This document shows positions 36,603 to 48,572 of a stretch of 64,000 nucleotides of DNA, in pieces (the stretch's first letter is position 1; each line of letters begins with the position of its first letter). The stretch covers positions 310,001 through 374,000 of the forward strand of contig QNQO01000835.1 in assembly GCA_003290165.1 (NCBI GenBank), written 5' to 3'. The DNA is from Berberis thunbergii (taxonomy: Eukaryota > Streptophyta > Magnoliopsida > Ranunculales > Berberidaceae). The notes beneath the pieces are model-generated. The model was given only the letters and a program-made list of their open reading frames with translations. It was not told the origin of the DNA and made no database searches. The position numbers were made by a program, and so were the translations under genes.

Positions 36603-39600
36603 ATGGCCTCCTGCGACGACGATTTCACACTTATCGGAGACGATAACCAAACCCCTCACTCTCATCACCTCCACCACCACCACCAACACCAACACCAATC
36701 CTTTGATCCTCACCACTTCGCCACCAAATCTCATCAACCACAACCACCACCACCACACACTCATGGCGCCACTGCAGGAGACAACGAAGACGGCGATGAC
36801 GAGTACAGCGACACCGGATTCGGCTCTCAAACCGCCGCGAACAAGTTCAACTCGTTCACTCAAGAAGACGATCCGAACGCCTTCAATGCCGAAGCCGATT
36901 CCGATCCGAACAAATCCAGGGCCAATTCTCGAGATAAGCGTAAAGATCTCGAAGAACTCAGCGATGGCGGTACTCCACTCTACTACAAGAAACCTAATAA
37001 ATCCGCTGCCGCCTCCGGCGCCAGTGGTGCAGTAGAGTACAGGTACGAGTACCGGCCGGATTACCGGAAAGACCGCGAGGAGTGGAGCGACACAGCGATA
37101 GGTGTTCTTCTTGAGGCATACACTGACAAGTATGTGCAAATCAACCGAGGAAATTTGCGAGGAAGGGATTGGCAGGAGGTGGCGACAACCGTGAGCGAAC
37201 GGTGTAATAAGCAGAAGGCAAGTAAGAGCGTGGAGCAATGTAAGAATAAGGTGGATAATTTGAAGAAGAGGTATAAAGTGGAGAAGCATAGGATGCATAA
37301 TTCTGGTCTTACTGTTAGTCATTGGCCTTGGTTTAAGAAGATCGAACAGATTGTTGTTAATAATCCGTCAACCAAGGTGGGTTCGGATGATGATAACAGG
37401 TCTGCTGGCGGTTCGGGGTCTGCTTCTGTGAATGCGCTTATCCGGCAGTCCAAGAGGTGTGTGCTAAATCAACTTGTTTCTGATTGTCCGATCTAGTCGT
37501 TTCGAATGCTATATATAAGTCATCAGTTTAGTTTGTTATCATGTCAATCTTAGTAATTTAGTTTGATTCTGTCTGCCATTTCTAGGCATGCAAGGGTTTC
37601 TACTGCTAGTTTGTATGATGCTTTAGCTTGCTGAACTGAATGTAAAATGTAATTGCTTGATTTCATGTTATTGGATTTGAAATTGAAATGTGTTTCAGCC
37701 GATACTCGGTTCCAACTCCGAGTACCATTACTGTGGCGAACAACATTGCAAAACCGAAATCAATGTCGAATCCTAGATGGAGAAGGGTGGTTTTCAAAGT
37801 AAGTGGTGCTGCGTTAGCTGGTTCCGGATCAGAAAACATTGATCCGAAGGTGCATCCTTGACTTGATTAGTTAGCTGCTGGATGAATTTTCTGTGAATCC
37901 ATCTGTATTGTAAATTGTAAATGCCATGGATGGTTGATTTATGGAGTACGTAGCTAAATATATATATTTTTTTTGCATCTGTAGGTTGCATTGCTGATTG
38001 CAAGGGAGGTTTCGATTGCTTGCTGCCATGGTGTAGAGGTATTTTCAGCATCCTCCATGTTTTAGTTTTTAAGTCCACAAATTCTAAACACTGTGATCTA
38101 CTTATTAGGGTGGCTGGTATAGCCTTTTAATGTGTTATTCTTTCACTCCTCAGGTAGCGATTGTTGTTGGAGGTCGCAACTTCTTTTGTGGAGACACATG
38201 GGTTGCTGCAACTGGCCTTGACAGATCTACTGCATACCAAATTGGGTATTGTTTCTACTATTTGATAGTTGTTTGCCCTTAAGTTTTATTTCTTATTTGT
38301 TGCCTATTGAACATCTCGTATATGTGGGGCATTTATTGCTATTTTGCATTTTTAGTTTTTTATAAGCTTAATTAAATTTATAATTTCAAATGAAACTTTT
38401 GGAGCTTTCCTACTGGTTTTGACCTAGCTTTTTTAAAATTTGAAGTTGAATGCTTGTAACTAGCATTGAAAGATCTGTAAGAAGTTTAAAAAGTTTAAAC
38501 TAGTTGCCCTGGGAGAAAAATGGTTAGTGGAGACTCATAATTACCATCCCAAAAACTTAAAATGAAAACCGTGAACAATGGCAATTTTTTCCACAGGGAG
38601 TAAATGTGGTTAGCTTCACCCCCTTTTATGACCATTTTTTTTTCTATAGGAAGCAAACTCCCCCTCGCCAAAATTTCTTTCTTTCGACTCTTGTCCATGG
38701 AAAATTATGACCATTGACAGTTTGGCCAAAAGATCCATTATATCTATAGAGTATCCTCATTCCTCAACCTTTTCCTCGCCGTCTTTCCTTATGGCCGAGC
38801 ATTGCTTCTAGGGCTGAAAATCGAACCGACGGTTCGATTTTTCACCTAAACCGTGAACCGAACCGACTTAGGTCTTTTCGAAACTGAATCGACCATTAAC
38901 AAAACCGATCCAAAACCGAGCCGATTCTAATTTATGCAAACCGTAACCAAACCGAATCGACCAAAATCAAACCAAAACCGAATCTACTGACTATTTTAAA
39001 CATATTGTATTATTTATATATAGAAAATATATATTATTTATTATATATATTCGGTCGGTTCGGTTTGGTTGGTTAAAATCACATAGAAACCGAAAATCGA
39101 ACCAACCACTTCGGTTTTGAATTTTTTAAAACCGAAACCGATCCGAACCGAATTTAAATCGAACCAATCGGTTCGGTCGGTTTAATCGGTTTGATCGTTT
39201 TTTTGTCGAATATAAACCGAACATCGGTTCGGTCGGTTTAATCGATTTTTTGTTCAGCCCTAATTGCTTCTAGACTAGGTGGCCTTTTCTCCCGCAGGAC
39301 AACTTAATGGTTTGGTTTCAGAAATGGAATTTTGGATCCCTCTGTCTGGGAAAGACATGGCTTTGGGGTCACCTTCTCCTAATTGTTTTCCAGGTCATTT
39401 GGAAAGAACCTAACAACAGAGTGTTTGGTGGTAAAATCTGGGTTCTCAAGCGGTATGGAATATGATGAAGATAATGTCCATCTAATGGGATCTCGGCTGG
39501 GGCATGGTGCCTGCTTCTCCCCCATTCATGAGCTCTTTCTTAGTTGGGATAGTTTAATTTTCTGAAACTTAGGCTCTGTTGGTTCAAGGGTGTTTCCATG

Positions 39601-42600
39601 GAAATCATGAATTTCCATTATGAAGACCGCCGGGTTTCCATTGTTTGGTTGGGCTTTCAAAAAGCAAGAAAATAAGGTGTCACATGACACTTTTTTCAAC
39701 CAATATATTTTGTTTCCCAAATCATGGAAAGTGGATTCTACCAAAGAATTGTAATTTCTCTCTTCTAGGGAACCCATAAAATTGTATTTGCTTCCATTCC
39801 TTCTAAACCAAGCACAACAGAAATGTATTTTTTCTCTTTTATTTATTTTTGAGTTTTCTCTTGAGCTTTTTGCTCATCTTTGTATGCTGCGGTTTCCTCC
39901 TATTCCTCAAAATGCTAGTGTTAAATGGTTATGGAAATCATGCATGCAGAGAATAATATGTATCATACTTGATTATCATGCGTATATGGTGTTGAAAGAA
40001 CAAAAATAAAATAAAAAAATCTAGCCTACAGTTTGATGATTTAACCTAAACTGTTCACATCTCTTGTTATACTCCTGTCAATCACGCACCTCACGTGTTG
40101 TGTTAATTTATGTGCCAACTTTATGTACATACAAGAAGTATAGATTCTGCCATTCTGCTAAGTTTCACCCCTTCTTAATGCAGCACAACAGGATAAGTTT
40201 ATTAGTCAGGAGGAGAGTTACAAGTGTAATAGATGGTATCACAAAGACAATAGGAAAACAAGACATTACCTGCCGACTAAATTTACCATATTCAACATAA
40301 AGGAATCAACTTCTCCGAGTTGTTGCCAAGAGTTTCCCCTATACCATAAAGCTCCGAAATCCTTAGATATAGTTGTTGTTTGTACTAATTTCAGCTCAAA
40401 TAAGTGAGCATTTCTTTGCTTCCAAGTTCCAAATACACCATATTATGGTGTGGGCCTCAACTCCACATCCATTCTCCTAAAATTAAAAGACCATAACGCT
40501 TCCAACTGGGAAACAGTTGATAATATTCTAGATATCAGATGCGCATCCCAAACACAGCAAAAAAATAATTCCACGTGTAATAGCCATCTCGCAGTCAAGC
40601 AGTAGCTGTTCCACAGATTCATCCTTGTTCCACATAAATACATAAATGTGAGTGGGGAAACCTTCAAGCCAAATCCATTTATGATAAGTTGAGATATATA
40701 TATTCGAGTTTTTGGTCATCAAACATACGCATGCATACGTCACATTTGAGTGGGAAAACAATTAGGTTAACAAAGAAAAAAAAAAGTATGTTGCATTCGG
40801 ATGAGATTCCATTATAAATTTATACATTGTTTTTTGCTCGTATTTTTTGTGCAACTTTTTAATACAACAATGACACAATGAAAAAAAAAATTAGCTTAAT
40901 TAAAATCTCTCAAAATTTAAAAATACATGGTAGTATAGTACAATAATATATTTAAAATGCTTAAAATGAAAAATTTTGAATTTTTTTTTAAATTTTCATT
41001 GACCATCATTTTTAATCTATAAATAAAGTTCTAATGTTTTGGATTTTTTTTTACAATTTGTTAGAAGATAAAAATATGTATTTATTATTTTAGAATACAA
41101 ACAAAATACAAAACTGTAAATTAAATGAGCCAATAAGCCTTCATGGCTTAAGTAACTCGGCTAAATGTAACAACTTATATGTTTGGCTTAGAGATTTTTT
41201 GGTTGTTATTATTCCATTAATACCACTAACTGTTCACTCTAATAATTACACAATCTCTTACTGAATTACAAAGAGAATTTTGTTGATGAAGAGGCATTGA
41301 CAACCATGCTATTCATTATGTGAGATATTGTAGTGTATATATGGAATAGTTAGGGGTATAAGTGTAATGACAATGGAATAAATAATTTTTGAAAAGCCAC
41401 AATGCTACAAAGCCTCTAAGCCAAACAATATAAGCTGTTACACTTAGCTGAACCATTTAAGCCTTGAAGGCTTATTAGCTCATTTAATTTAGAGTTGTCA
41501 TTTTGTTTGTATTCTAAAATAATATATATATATATATATATATATTATAACACATGGAAAAAATCCCCAAAAATGGAACTTTATTTTTAGATTAAAAAAT
41601 GACAGCCAATGAATTATTTTTAAATTTAATTTATTTCAATTTTTTTTTCATTTTAGGCATTTTAAACAGGCATTATCTGCCAACTAAGTGTACCCTATTT
41701 TGAAGGAATCATGCTAGGCTTCTCCTAGTTTATTGCAAAGAGCTGTCCTCATGGACCATACGCACCACAGGCAACAACCACGTCTCCAATAGCACCATCG
41801 GTGGTGATGCACCACTAGGTGGGTCTATCGGCCAGGCCGATCACCCCCTCCCCTCCTCTGTTGTCCCCTTTTCCCTTTGGATCCTCTCCCAACCTGCACT
41901 GCCACCCACCTCTGCGATCTAGCCACCACCGCCCTCCTTGCAACCCCCTAACCCTCTTCCAGCCCTCCCTGCCATTTTGAGAGGCTGCCAACAAGGATGC
42001 ACAGATACGGACACACACGTCGTGGCGAACACTAACACGACACGCCGACTTAGCAATTTGCCAAAAACTAGGACTCGGGGACACGCCGACACGTTATACA
42101 ATTTTTTTAATAAGTCATATAAGTATAAATGAAAGAATTAGGAGATACTTAGGTGTAGCGCCCATAGAGGAAAAAATTAGAGAAAGACGTTTAACTTGGT
42201 TTGGTCATGTGCGGAAGAGACCAAACACGACGCCAATTAGAAAATGTTTAGATTGGCAAGTTAATGGAGGGTGTAGACGGAGGGGACGACCGTTGAAAAC
42301 TTGGATGAAGACGGTGAATGAAGATATCATTGAGTTTGGATTAGGTGAGGAAATGTGGGAAGATCGCATTGCTGGGAGAACCAAAATCCATGTAGCCGAC
42401 CCCGAAAATCTCGGGAATGGGCTTTGATGATGATGATGATGAAGTCATATAAGTATAAATAATAATCTATTAAAGTGTATTCCTAGAGTATCTTGAAGAA
42501 GATGACACTGTTGCAAGAAAAAATTAAAGTAGAGAAAAATATAATAGAGAAGAAGTAGAGGAGAGAAGGAGTAAATGAGAAAAAATAAGAAGCAAAGATT

Positions 42601-45600
42601 AAGAAGAAACATAGACTACCTCTATGCTTTAGTGGTTTTTTGCCCTATTTGTCTTAAATCGCAATTGACAATGTCATTCACTTCAGATGGATCAACAACA
42701 ATTATATTACGTGGTTATTTGCAAATATCTAAAAGTAAAAAATAAAATAAAGTTTATTTTCGGGTCTTGACTGTGTCCTGACCAAGTTTCGGGTGTACAG
42801 AGGCGTGTCCGACACGTTGACCACATTGACCATGTGTTTGCTGACACGTTGACCAAGTGTTAGACTTGTGTCGGAGGCGTGTTGAACAAGTGTCGTGTGT
42901 CGGATACGTGTCGGACAGGGATACGACAAATTTTCAAAGAGTATGTGCTTCCTAGGCTGCCAACCTCAACAAACCCCTTTCCACGCCCCTTCATCACCTC
43001 GTCCTTGCCCCCAAACCCTCTTTTTGAATCCATACGCCATCCCCAACCCAAATAACCCCTACCAAAACCTCGGACATGCAGCTTTTTACCCTACGTCAAG
43101 TAGTTGATTGAACCCTTACTTTCTTCCATAATACTAAATTCCCAATTACCCTAGTTGTCCACCTCAACTACCTAATCCCCCTCGCATTAACCATATTGCG
43201 TCCTATGATGAGGTCCTCGCTGATTTGGAGTGTCCTCACAATTATCCGTTGCAGACCCGACTGAGTTTCCACAGGAGCATGTCAGATAGTGGGTGGAAAA
43301 ACAACAAAGATATCTTAATTCGTCTTGGCCGCTGCATAGGACAATGGTAAGTTTGACCTCCTGTGAGTAGTGGTAGAGTGTTTGGAAGAAGTGGTAATCC
43401 TTCTTTTTACCCTCATAACTTAGAAGATCAAAACTATGACAGTGGAATTTTTCTTGAGAGCAATTAGTTAGCTCGATTGTTATATAGCTCGATTGATAGC
43501 AGTGATGGAATGAAGGGATGATACATGATTGAAGTTAGAAGTGCCTTCTTATAAGAGAGTGGAGTTTGGTGATCCTTTTATGCAATGGTCCATGGAGATT
43601 CACCGTATTCTGAATTTTAAAAACATGCAAGTCCGATGCAGTACAGTTGGTGGCTACCTGCCAATTTTTAGCGACAGAAAAAATGTGCATGTCGAACAAC
43701 TATGCATTTACCTCTTGTAAACAATTGGGATGATATGCGTGAGTTGATGTGTGCTGCTTTTGTCCCTTTGGATTATGAGCGAGATTTATTTGAGCGTTTG
43801 ATGGGAGTTATACAGAATAGGCGCACAATTACTAACTACGCTAGCCAGAACTTTGTGTATGCGAGCAAAGCCTCAAAAACCAGAATGATAAACTTTTGGC
43901 GAAATTTGATGCGAGCAAAGCCTCAAAAGCCTCAAAAGCCGTCTTCCGTTTCTACCATGGTTTGGATGCGAGGATAAGGTTTATCTTAGCATTGGAGAAA
44001 TTTGATACACTTTTGGCGGTTGAGAACATGGTTAAACGGGCGGAAACAAAACTGCAGTTACAGAACCGCTCTGGGAAGAAGTATTTGATGACTCCATGTA
44101 CGTCCACTACCTTCCCACCGAGGCCTACTACTGATGGACCTCTTAAAGTGCTTTGGATATGGTCAACCTGGCCATGTTCGGAGTTATTGTTCGAAAGGGA
44201 TGTCCATGCTCTTGATAGATGAAACTGATGAACAAGAATGCATGGAACAAGAACCAGTTGATGGTGAAGGCGGACTTATCTCCTTGGTGGCAGAAGGAGG
44301 ACTTGCACACTTGAAGCTTGTGGTCAAACTTCTTCAATCCGGAGAGATTGATGTAAGCGGATAGTTTATGGATTTGTTTAGTAATATTAATTGTAATTGG
44401 GCCTATTAAATAAAACCCACAATAGTTATAGCATTATTAGCCAATTAGGGTTAGTTTGCCAAAAAAGTTAGGGAGATTATAAATAAGGCAAAGCATTGAT
44501 CATTGTTGTTTGGTTGATTGAATGAAAGAATATTTGTTTTCTTAGAATCGTATTTATCTTTGAATTAGGGTTTATTGTAGACGTAGCTTAGTTCTAGCTT
44601 TAGTGTAACTTAGAGTTCATCATATTCAGTAGGAGTATGGGTTGTTGCTTTTGGTGAGAACGTCGTGAGGATGCGCCTATTTAGTAGGAGTAGGAGTATG
44701 GGTTGTTACTTTTGGTGAGAACATCGTGAGGGTGCACCTATTTAGTAGGAGCAGGTATTTGACTTTATGCTTAATGCCAAAACTTCCCACAAAATTTCGT
44801 TTTCTTTCATATATATGTAAATTTTATTCTTGCAAATGACAAACTATTCAGTAATATATTGTGTTTGTCAAGAAATAGCTTCTACCATTGTTTGCTGATT
44901 TTTATCTTGCCATGGATAATCTGAATGGTATCAGGATGCTGGCAACTGTGATGAACTCAATACTGCTTCAGTCAGCTTTAGAGAAACAGGGTGTTCAGAC
45001 ACGTGTACAAACTGCATTTCCCGTGCAAGAAGTTGCTGAGCCATACAACAAGCGGCGGGCAATTCGACATCTTGAAAAAGGGAGAGTTGTTATATTTGGT
45101 GGTGTTGGTGCTGGCACTGGAAATCCACTTTTCACTACAGATACAGCATCAGCCTTGAGAGCTTCAGAACGTATGATACTCTCAAACCACATTTCTGACC
45201 AATGCCTGACACTGATTTTCCTCTTTCTGCTCGTAATATGCTTGTGTTTCAAATTTCTGATATCTTGTTTGTTCATTTTGACAGTTAGTGCTGATGCAGT
45301 TCTCAAGGGCACAAATGTGGATGGCATTTATGACGGCCATTCAGGAAATAACAACAATGTTGCATTTGAACACATATCTTACAAGGAGTTGGTTTCCAGA
45401 GGTGTCACCTCCATGGATTTAATGGCAATGAACTTCTGTGAAGAAAATGGCATTCCAGGTTGGTCCATGTCGTTCTCAGTTTTTATTCATTATTTATCTG
45501 ATCTACCCTTTTCTCACTTTGATGTTGTAATTCCTTTCCCTTGCAGTTGTGGTTTTTAATTTGCTTGAACCCGGGAACATTTCAAGAGCTCTCTGTGGAC

Positions 45601-45644
45601 AACAAGTCGGTACCCTAATTGATAAAGTCGGAAGGGTTAGCTGA
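36603..45644 (+). CDS. Trihelix DNA-binding / UMP-kinase-like fusion protein
   Basis: Seven exons with GT-AG borders and consistent phase: 36603-37456, 37699-37849, 37985-38038, 38154-38245, 44935-45170, 45285-45458, 45547-45644; 552 residues. Residues 1-150 are low complexity: a His-rich tract (HHLHHHHQHQHQ) and acidic stretches. About 157-235 form a trihelix (SANT/MADF-like) domain (EWSDTAIGVLLEAYTDKYV, RGRDWQEVATTVSERC, SVEQCKNKVDNLKKRYKVEK). About 310-552 are an amino-acid-kinase/uridylate-kinase fold (VVFKVSGAALAG, EVAIVVGGRNFFCG, VVIFGGVGAGTGNPLFTTD, VLKGTNVDGIYD, GTLIDKVGRVS). Arabidopsis has a protein of this fused type annotated as an Asp/Glu/uridylate kinase family member. Probably nuclear; catalysis is unproven, as GGRN replaces the usual GGGN. 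The 6.7-kb intron 38246-44934 is packed with transposons. Confidence 0.92.
38809..39262. mobile_element. Short hAT MITE in the trihelix/UMP-kinase intron
   Basis: Ends TAGGGCTGAAAATCGA and (complement) TAGGGCTGAACAAAAAATCGA. Exact 8-base duplication ATTGCTTC (38801-38808, 39263-39270). The 454-base body is dense in AACCGAACCGA / TCGGTTCGGT subterminal repeats. Non-coding. Confidence 0.9.
40440..40761 (-). pseudogene. Fragment of LINE zinc-binding reverse-transcriptase region
   Basis: A minus-strand frame contains WNKDESVEQLLLDCEMA, the pattern of the zinc-binding region after plant L1 reverse transcriptases (ESVEHLLLHC). Only about 100 residues, split in two frames. No ends or duplication found. 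Confidence 0.45.
40951..41666. repeat. Long foldback element with ~280-base arms
   Basis: Arms 40951-41215 and about 41390-41666 are inverted copies (AAATTAAATGAGC, AATAAGCCTTC, TTTGGCTTAGAG, ATTATTTTAGAATACAAACA). The right arm carries an extra (TA)n run at 41522-41544. The spacer (41216-41390) is unique and non-coding. No target duplication could be fixed. Confidence 0.75.
41992..42955. mobile_element. hAT element inside gypsy A copy 2
   Basis: Ends CAAGGATGCAC and (complement) CTAGGAAGCAC. Exact 8-base duplication GCTGCCAA (41984-41991, 42956-42963). Subterminal ACACGCCGACACG / CGTGTCGGACA repeats on both sides. It hosts an RTE LINE at 42131-42441. No transposase. Confidence 0.88.
42131..42441 (+). 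mobile_element. Severely truncated RTE LINE with 19-base duplication
   Basis: Encodes only the RTE C-terminus (RKRPNTTPIRKCLDWQVNGG, RRRGRPLKTWMK, ADPENLGNGL) and ends in (GATGAT)n. Flanked by AAGTCATATAAGTATAAAT at 42112-42130 and 42442-42460. Youngest insertion in a three-level nest (gene intron, gypsy, hAT, LINE). Confidence 0.95.
43700..44340 (+). pseudogene. Gag remnant of gypsy family A copy 2
   Basis: Broken frames: [70 protein letters not shown]. The zinc knuckle is damaged (the CFRC of copy 1 reads CFGY here, near 44148-44190). A segment around 43862-43940 is locally duplicated (GCGAGCAAAGCCTCAAAA twice). Confidence 0.7.
44631..44752 (+). repeat. Two-copy tandem repeat of about 60 bases
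   Basis: TATGGGTTGTT(G/A)CTTTTGGTGAGAAC, then a CGTGAGG.TGC-type core and CCTATTTAGTAGGAG, repeated twice just before the acceptor-side exon at 44935. Non-coding. Confidence 0.75.
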
Positions 45645-46425
45645 TGCATTGGAAGATCTCTTTTGTTTCTTGAATGTTGTTGGGGCCTGAAGCTCACCAT
45701 GGCAATGCCTAAAAAGCTCATGCTGAGCATATAAATGAATTGCAACAGCTTAAATGGGTTTCAGCTGCCAAATGGTTTAATTTGAAACCATTGCCTGTAG
45801 CATACATAAAGGTAGAGGAGACAGGGCTCTGGATGTCAAGTTCCAACAAATTGAGAATTCTTGGTTTGACCCGAGTGTTTGTATTTTACTTAAGCTGTAT
45901 ATTGTCAAGTACTACTTATCAAGAATCCATCAGTTAAGGAAACGATCCAGTTGTAAGGATAGTGTAGAATGTATACAATAACTTTCAATCAAAGGAGGAC
46001 ACTGCATTAATCTTGTTTCAATGCCTGCCAGCACTAGTCTTCTTTCTGATTTTGAAGTTTTCTTTCTGATTTTAAATGCCAAATTTCATGAATAATGCGG
46101 ACAATTGCAGGAGTTTACGGGATAATGGTGAGACATCATTGGCTTCATGAGACTGTCGACCTTGAGGTTGAATTTGGATTCCGGAGCCTCCCCTCAGACT
46201 TGGATTTTAATGAATAGTCTGAAATCTGCATAACAGGTAAAATGGCTTACCAAATATAAAAAACAAGAAACAACCTATTTGTGTTAACAGAGCGACTAAA
46301 CTTTCCATTAATAAACATGACATAATGAACACACAGGAAATCAATCTAACTAAACAAAAGATAAAAGATATGCAGGAGATAATGCTAAACAGTATGAAAG
46401 TACAGGCGCGAACAGGGCTTGTTGA
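45645..46425. other. Shared 3' intergenic space of two converging genes
   Basis: Contains the 3' UTR of the trihelix/UMP-kinase gene (plus) and of the receptor kinase (minus). No gene or repeat seen. Confidence 0.5.
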
Positions 46426-48572
46426 TTAATACTTGGTTAGAGCATCTTCCGTAGTAGCAACTGATGGGGAGAGGGAACTGCGAGGTTCATCGAAGTCCTC
46501 ACCAAGTGGTGACTGTTCCACTCTAATGTCTTCAATCATCTTTGCAACTTCCAACATTGAAGGCCTCTTCTCAGCCTGAGGAACCACACATGCCAGAGCC
46601 ACATGTAACATTGCCACCAGCTCCTCCTCAATGTTCTTGTACCTCAGCAGCTCTGGGTCGAACACTTCAGCCGTCCATTCTTCTCTAACCACTGATCGCA
46701 CCCATTTTGGAAGATCGACGGCTTGTTCATCTTGAACAGGACGACCAGGAGGCGGATATAATGCTGGAGCTTCCCTGTGAGCAGTTCTAACAACAGAACT
46801 CCAAAGCTGTACACATCTGCCTTCTGCGAAAGTCTCCTTGTTTCAGTTTGCTCAGGTGCCTGGTATCCTCCTAACCTTGCAGTGGCATGAACTGGATTTA
46901 AAAGTAATGACAACCCGAAATCAGATATGCAAGCAACACCATTCTTGTCAAGAAGCACATCGATGATTTAATGTTTCCATGTGGTATCTTCGAAACACAT
47001 ATTCTTCATGAATCCGTGCTAGACCTTGAGCTGCCCCAAGCACCAAGCTAATCCTCGTCGTCCAATCCAAAGGAATTCTTCCAGGTCCCGGTTTCCTGCA
47101 AGTATTAACAAAGACACAAATGCCGATTGGAAGTTCTGTAATTCACATTACATCTTGATAAAAAAAAAAGATTGGAAGTTCTGTAATTCACATTACATCT
47201 TGATAAAAAAAAAAGATCACTCACCATGTAGCAGAGAATGCAGGCTTCCATTGGGAAGATAATCATACACAAGCAACTTCTCTTCCTTGGCATAATAGTA
47301 TGCCTCAGACGAACCACATTGGGGTGCCTGAGCTTCCCAATCAATTCCATATACTGCTCGAATTCCTTTCTCGAACACGGGTTCGCATCTTTAAGCCTCT
47401 TAACAGCCACAGCACACCCATTATCCAACACTGCTCTATACACAGTGCCTAAGTTCCCTTTCCCCAACATCTCAGCTGAGGCTCTCAACAGATCCTCCAG
47501 CTCAAATGGCTTCCTCTTGTCGAAGAACACAAGCTTACTTCTATCACTCGCAGTCGTGCCATCACTCTCCCCACCACCACTACCTCTATTTCCATTGCTT
47601 GCATAAACCCTTCTCTTCTTCTCCCCTGAATAGCTCCCCCCACCACTCCTTCTCCCTTATCATCACTTCTTCCACAGTAGTAAGCAACAACAAAGGACAT
47701 AATTACAAGCAAAACTACAGCATTTCCGATGACAATTGCGACGATTACACCGGTACCCATTCCCTTGTTCTCTCCTCCCCTGTTGCTCCCCTGTTTCGGG
47801 TTCGAGTTCGAAGGCATCGAACTTGGGTTGGAAGGAATCGCAATTTGAGCTGTTGAAGCTGGTGGGGTGTTTGAAGATGAGCAAATTGGTAATGGGGTTG
47901 ATCCACAGAGACCTGAATTCCCCGAAAGCTTCCAGCTTTGAACCTCCTCTGTAACCCCTCTGGCAATCTACCCCAGAGAGCATTGTTTGACAAGTTGAGT
48001 TCTTTGAGATCAAGAAGTGTTTTAGAGAGATCTGGTGGTTCCCCAGATAGCACATTGTTTTGAAGAAGAATTGTGAGGAGACGAGTGAGATTAGAGAGTT
48101 GTTTAGGAATGGGGCCTCTGAGATTGTTGTCTGAGAGGTCTAGACGGAGAAGACGAGTCAAGTGACCGATTACTGTAGGAATTTCGCCGGAGAAGTCGTT
48201 GTTGGAGAGATAGAGGAGCTTGAGATTGGAACAATTGGTGATGGGGAGAATGGAGCCATTGAGACGGTTTGATTGGAGGTCTAAGAGTCGGAGCTGGTCG
48301 AGATCGGCAAGGGAGTCAAGAGGGCCGCGGAGGTCTAAAGATGGAAGCTTTAGAGATGTGACACGGCCATTGGTGCAGTGGACGCCGAGCCAGAAGGAGG
48401 AGCAGACGTCAGTGGTGGTGGTCCAGTTTGTGAAGAGGATGCCATGGGTGTCTGTTTGGAGACGAAATTTGGTGAGAGCTGCTGTGTCATTGGTGAGTGG
48501 GGAGGAAGAGATGAGTGAGGTGGTGGAGAGTAGAATGAGGGTGAAAATGGTGGTGGTGGAGAGGGATGGCAT
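46426..48572 (-). pseudogene. LRR receptor-like (pseudo)kinase with six 1-base deletions
   Basis: Plasma-membrane receptor-like kinase of the short-LRR (subfamily III) type. Exons 47225-48572 and 46426-47095, GT-AG intron. Start MPSLSTTTIFTLILL gives a signal peptide; then an LRR N-cap (CSSFWLGVHC), about five LRRs (LRLLDLQSNRLNGSI, LLYLSNNDFSGEIP, LLRLDLSDNNLRGPIP), a membrane segment (VIVAIVIGNAVVLLVIMSF), a glycine loop GKGNLG, the VAVK lysine, HGN in place of the catalytic HRD, DFGLS, and a C-terminus [17 protein letters not shown] marks it as catalytically atypical. The frame is lost at six points, each a missing base: about 47920, 47636-47641, 47303, 46996, 46962, 46771. Either a recent pseudogene or consensus errors at base runs; no nonsense substitution was seen. 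Confidence 0.85.
47128..47215. repeat. 44-base tandem duplication in the receptor-kinase intron
   Basis: GATTGGAAGTTCTGTAATTC followed by ACATTACATCTTGATAAAAA occurs twice in succession inside the intron 47096-47224. The copies are identical, so the duplication is recent. Confidence 0.9.

Larger units (their letters stand above)
41740..44622 (+). mobile_element. Gypsy family A, copy 2, 5'-truncated
   Basis: The internal region matches copy 1: a proline-rich start (42960-43110), gag (43700-44340) and an LTR from 44349 (TGATGTAAGC) to about 44622 (TTCATCA) sharing ATTATTAGCCAATTAGGGTTAG. The 5' LTR is missing and the left edge is approximate. A hAT (41992-42955) is inserted in it. It lies in the intron of the trihelix/UMP-kinase gene, same strand. 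Confidence 0.7.

Noticed and set aside
36597..37322. 241-residue frame antisense to the trihelix exon
   Set aside because: It mirrors the GC-rich coding exon 36603-37456, whose plus frame encodes a recognisable domain; the antisense frame has no motif.
39570..39830. Possible MITE with GGCTCTGTTGGTT and AACCAAGCACAACAG ends
   Set aside because: The ends pair poorly and no target duplication was found.
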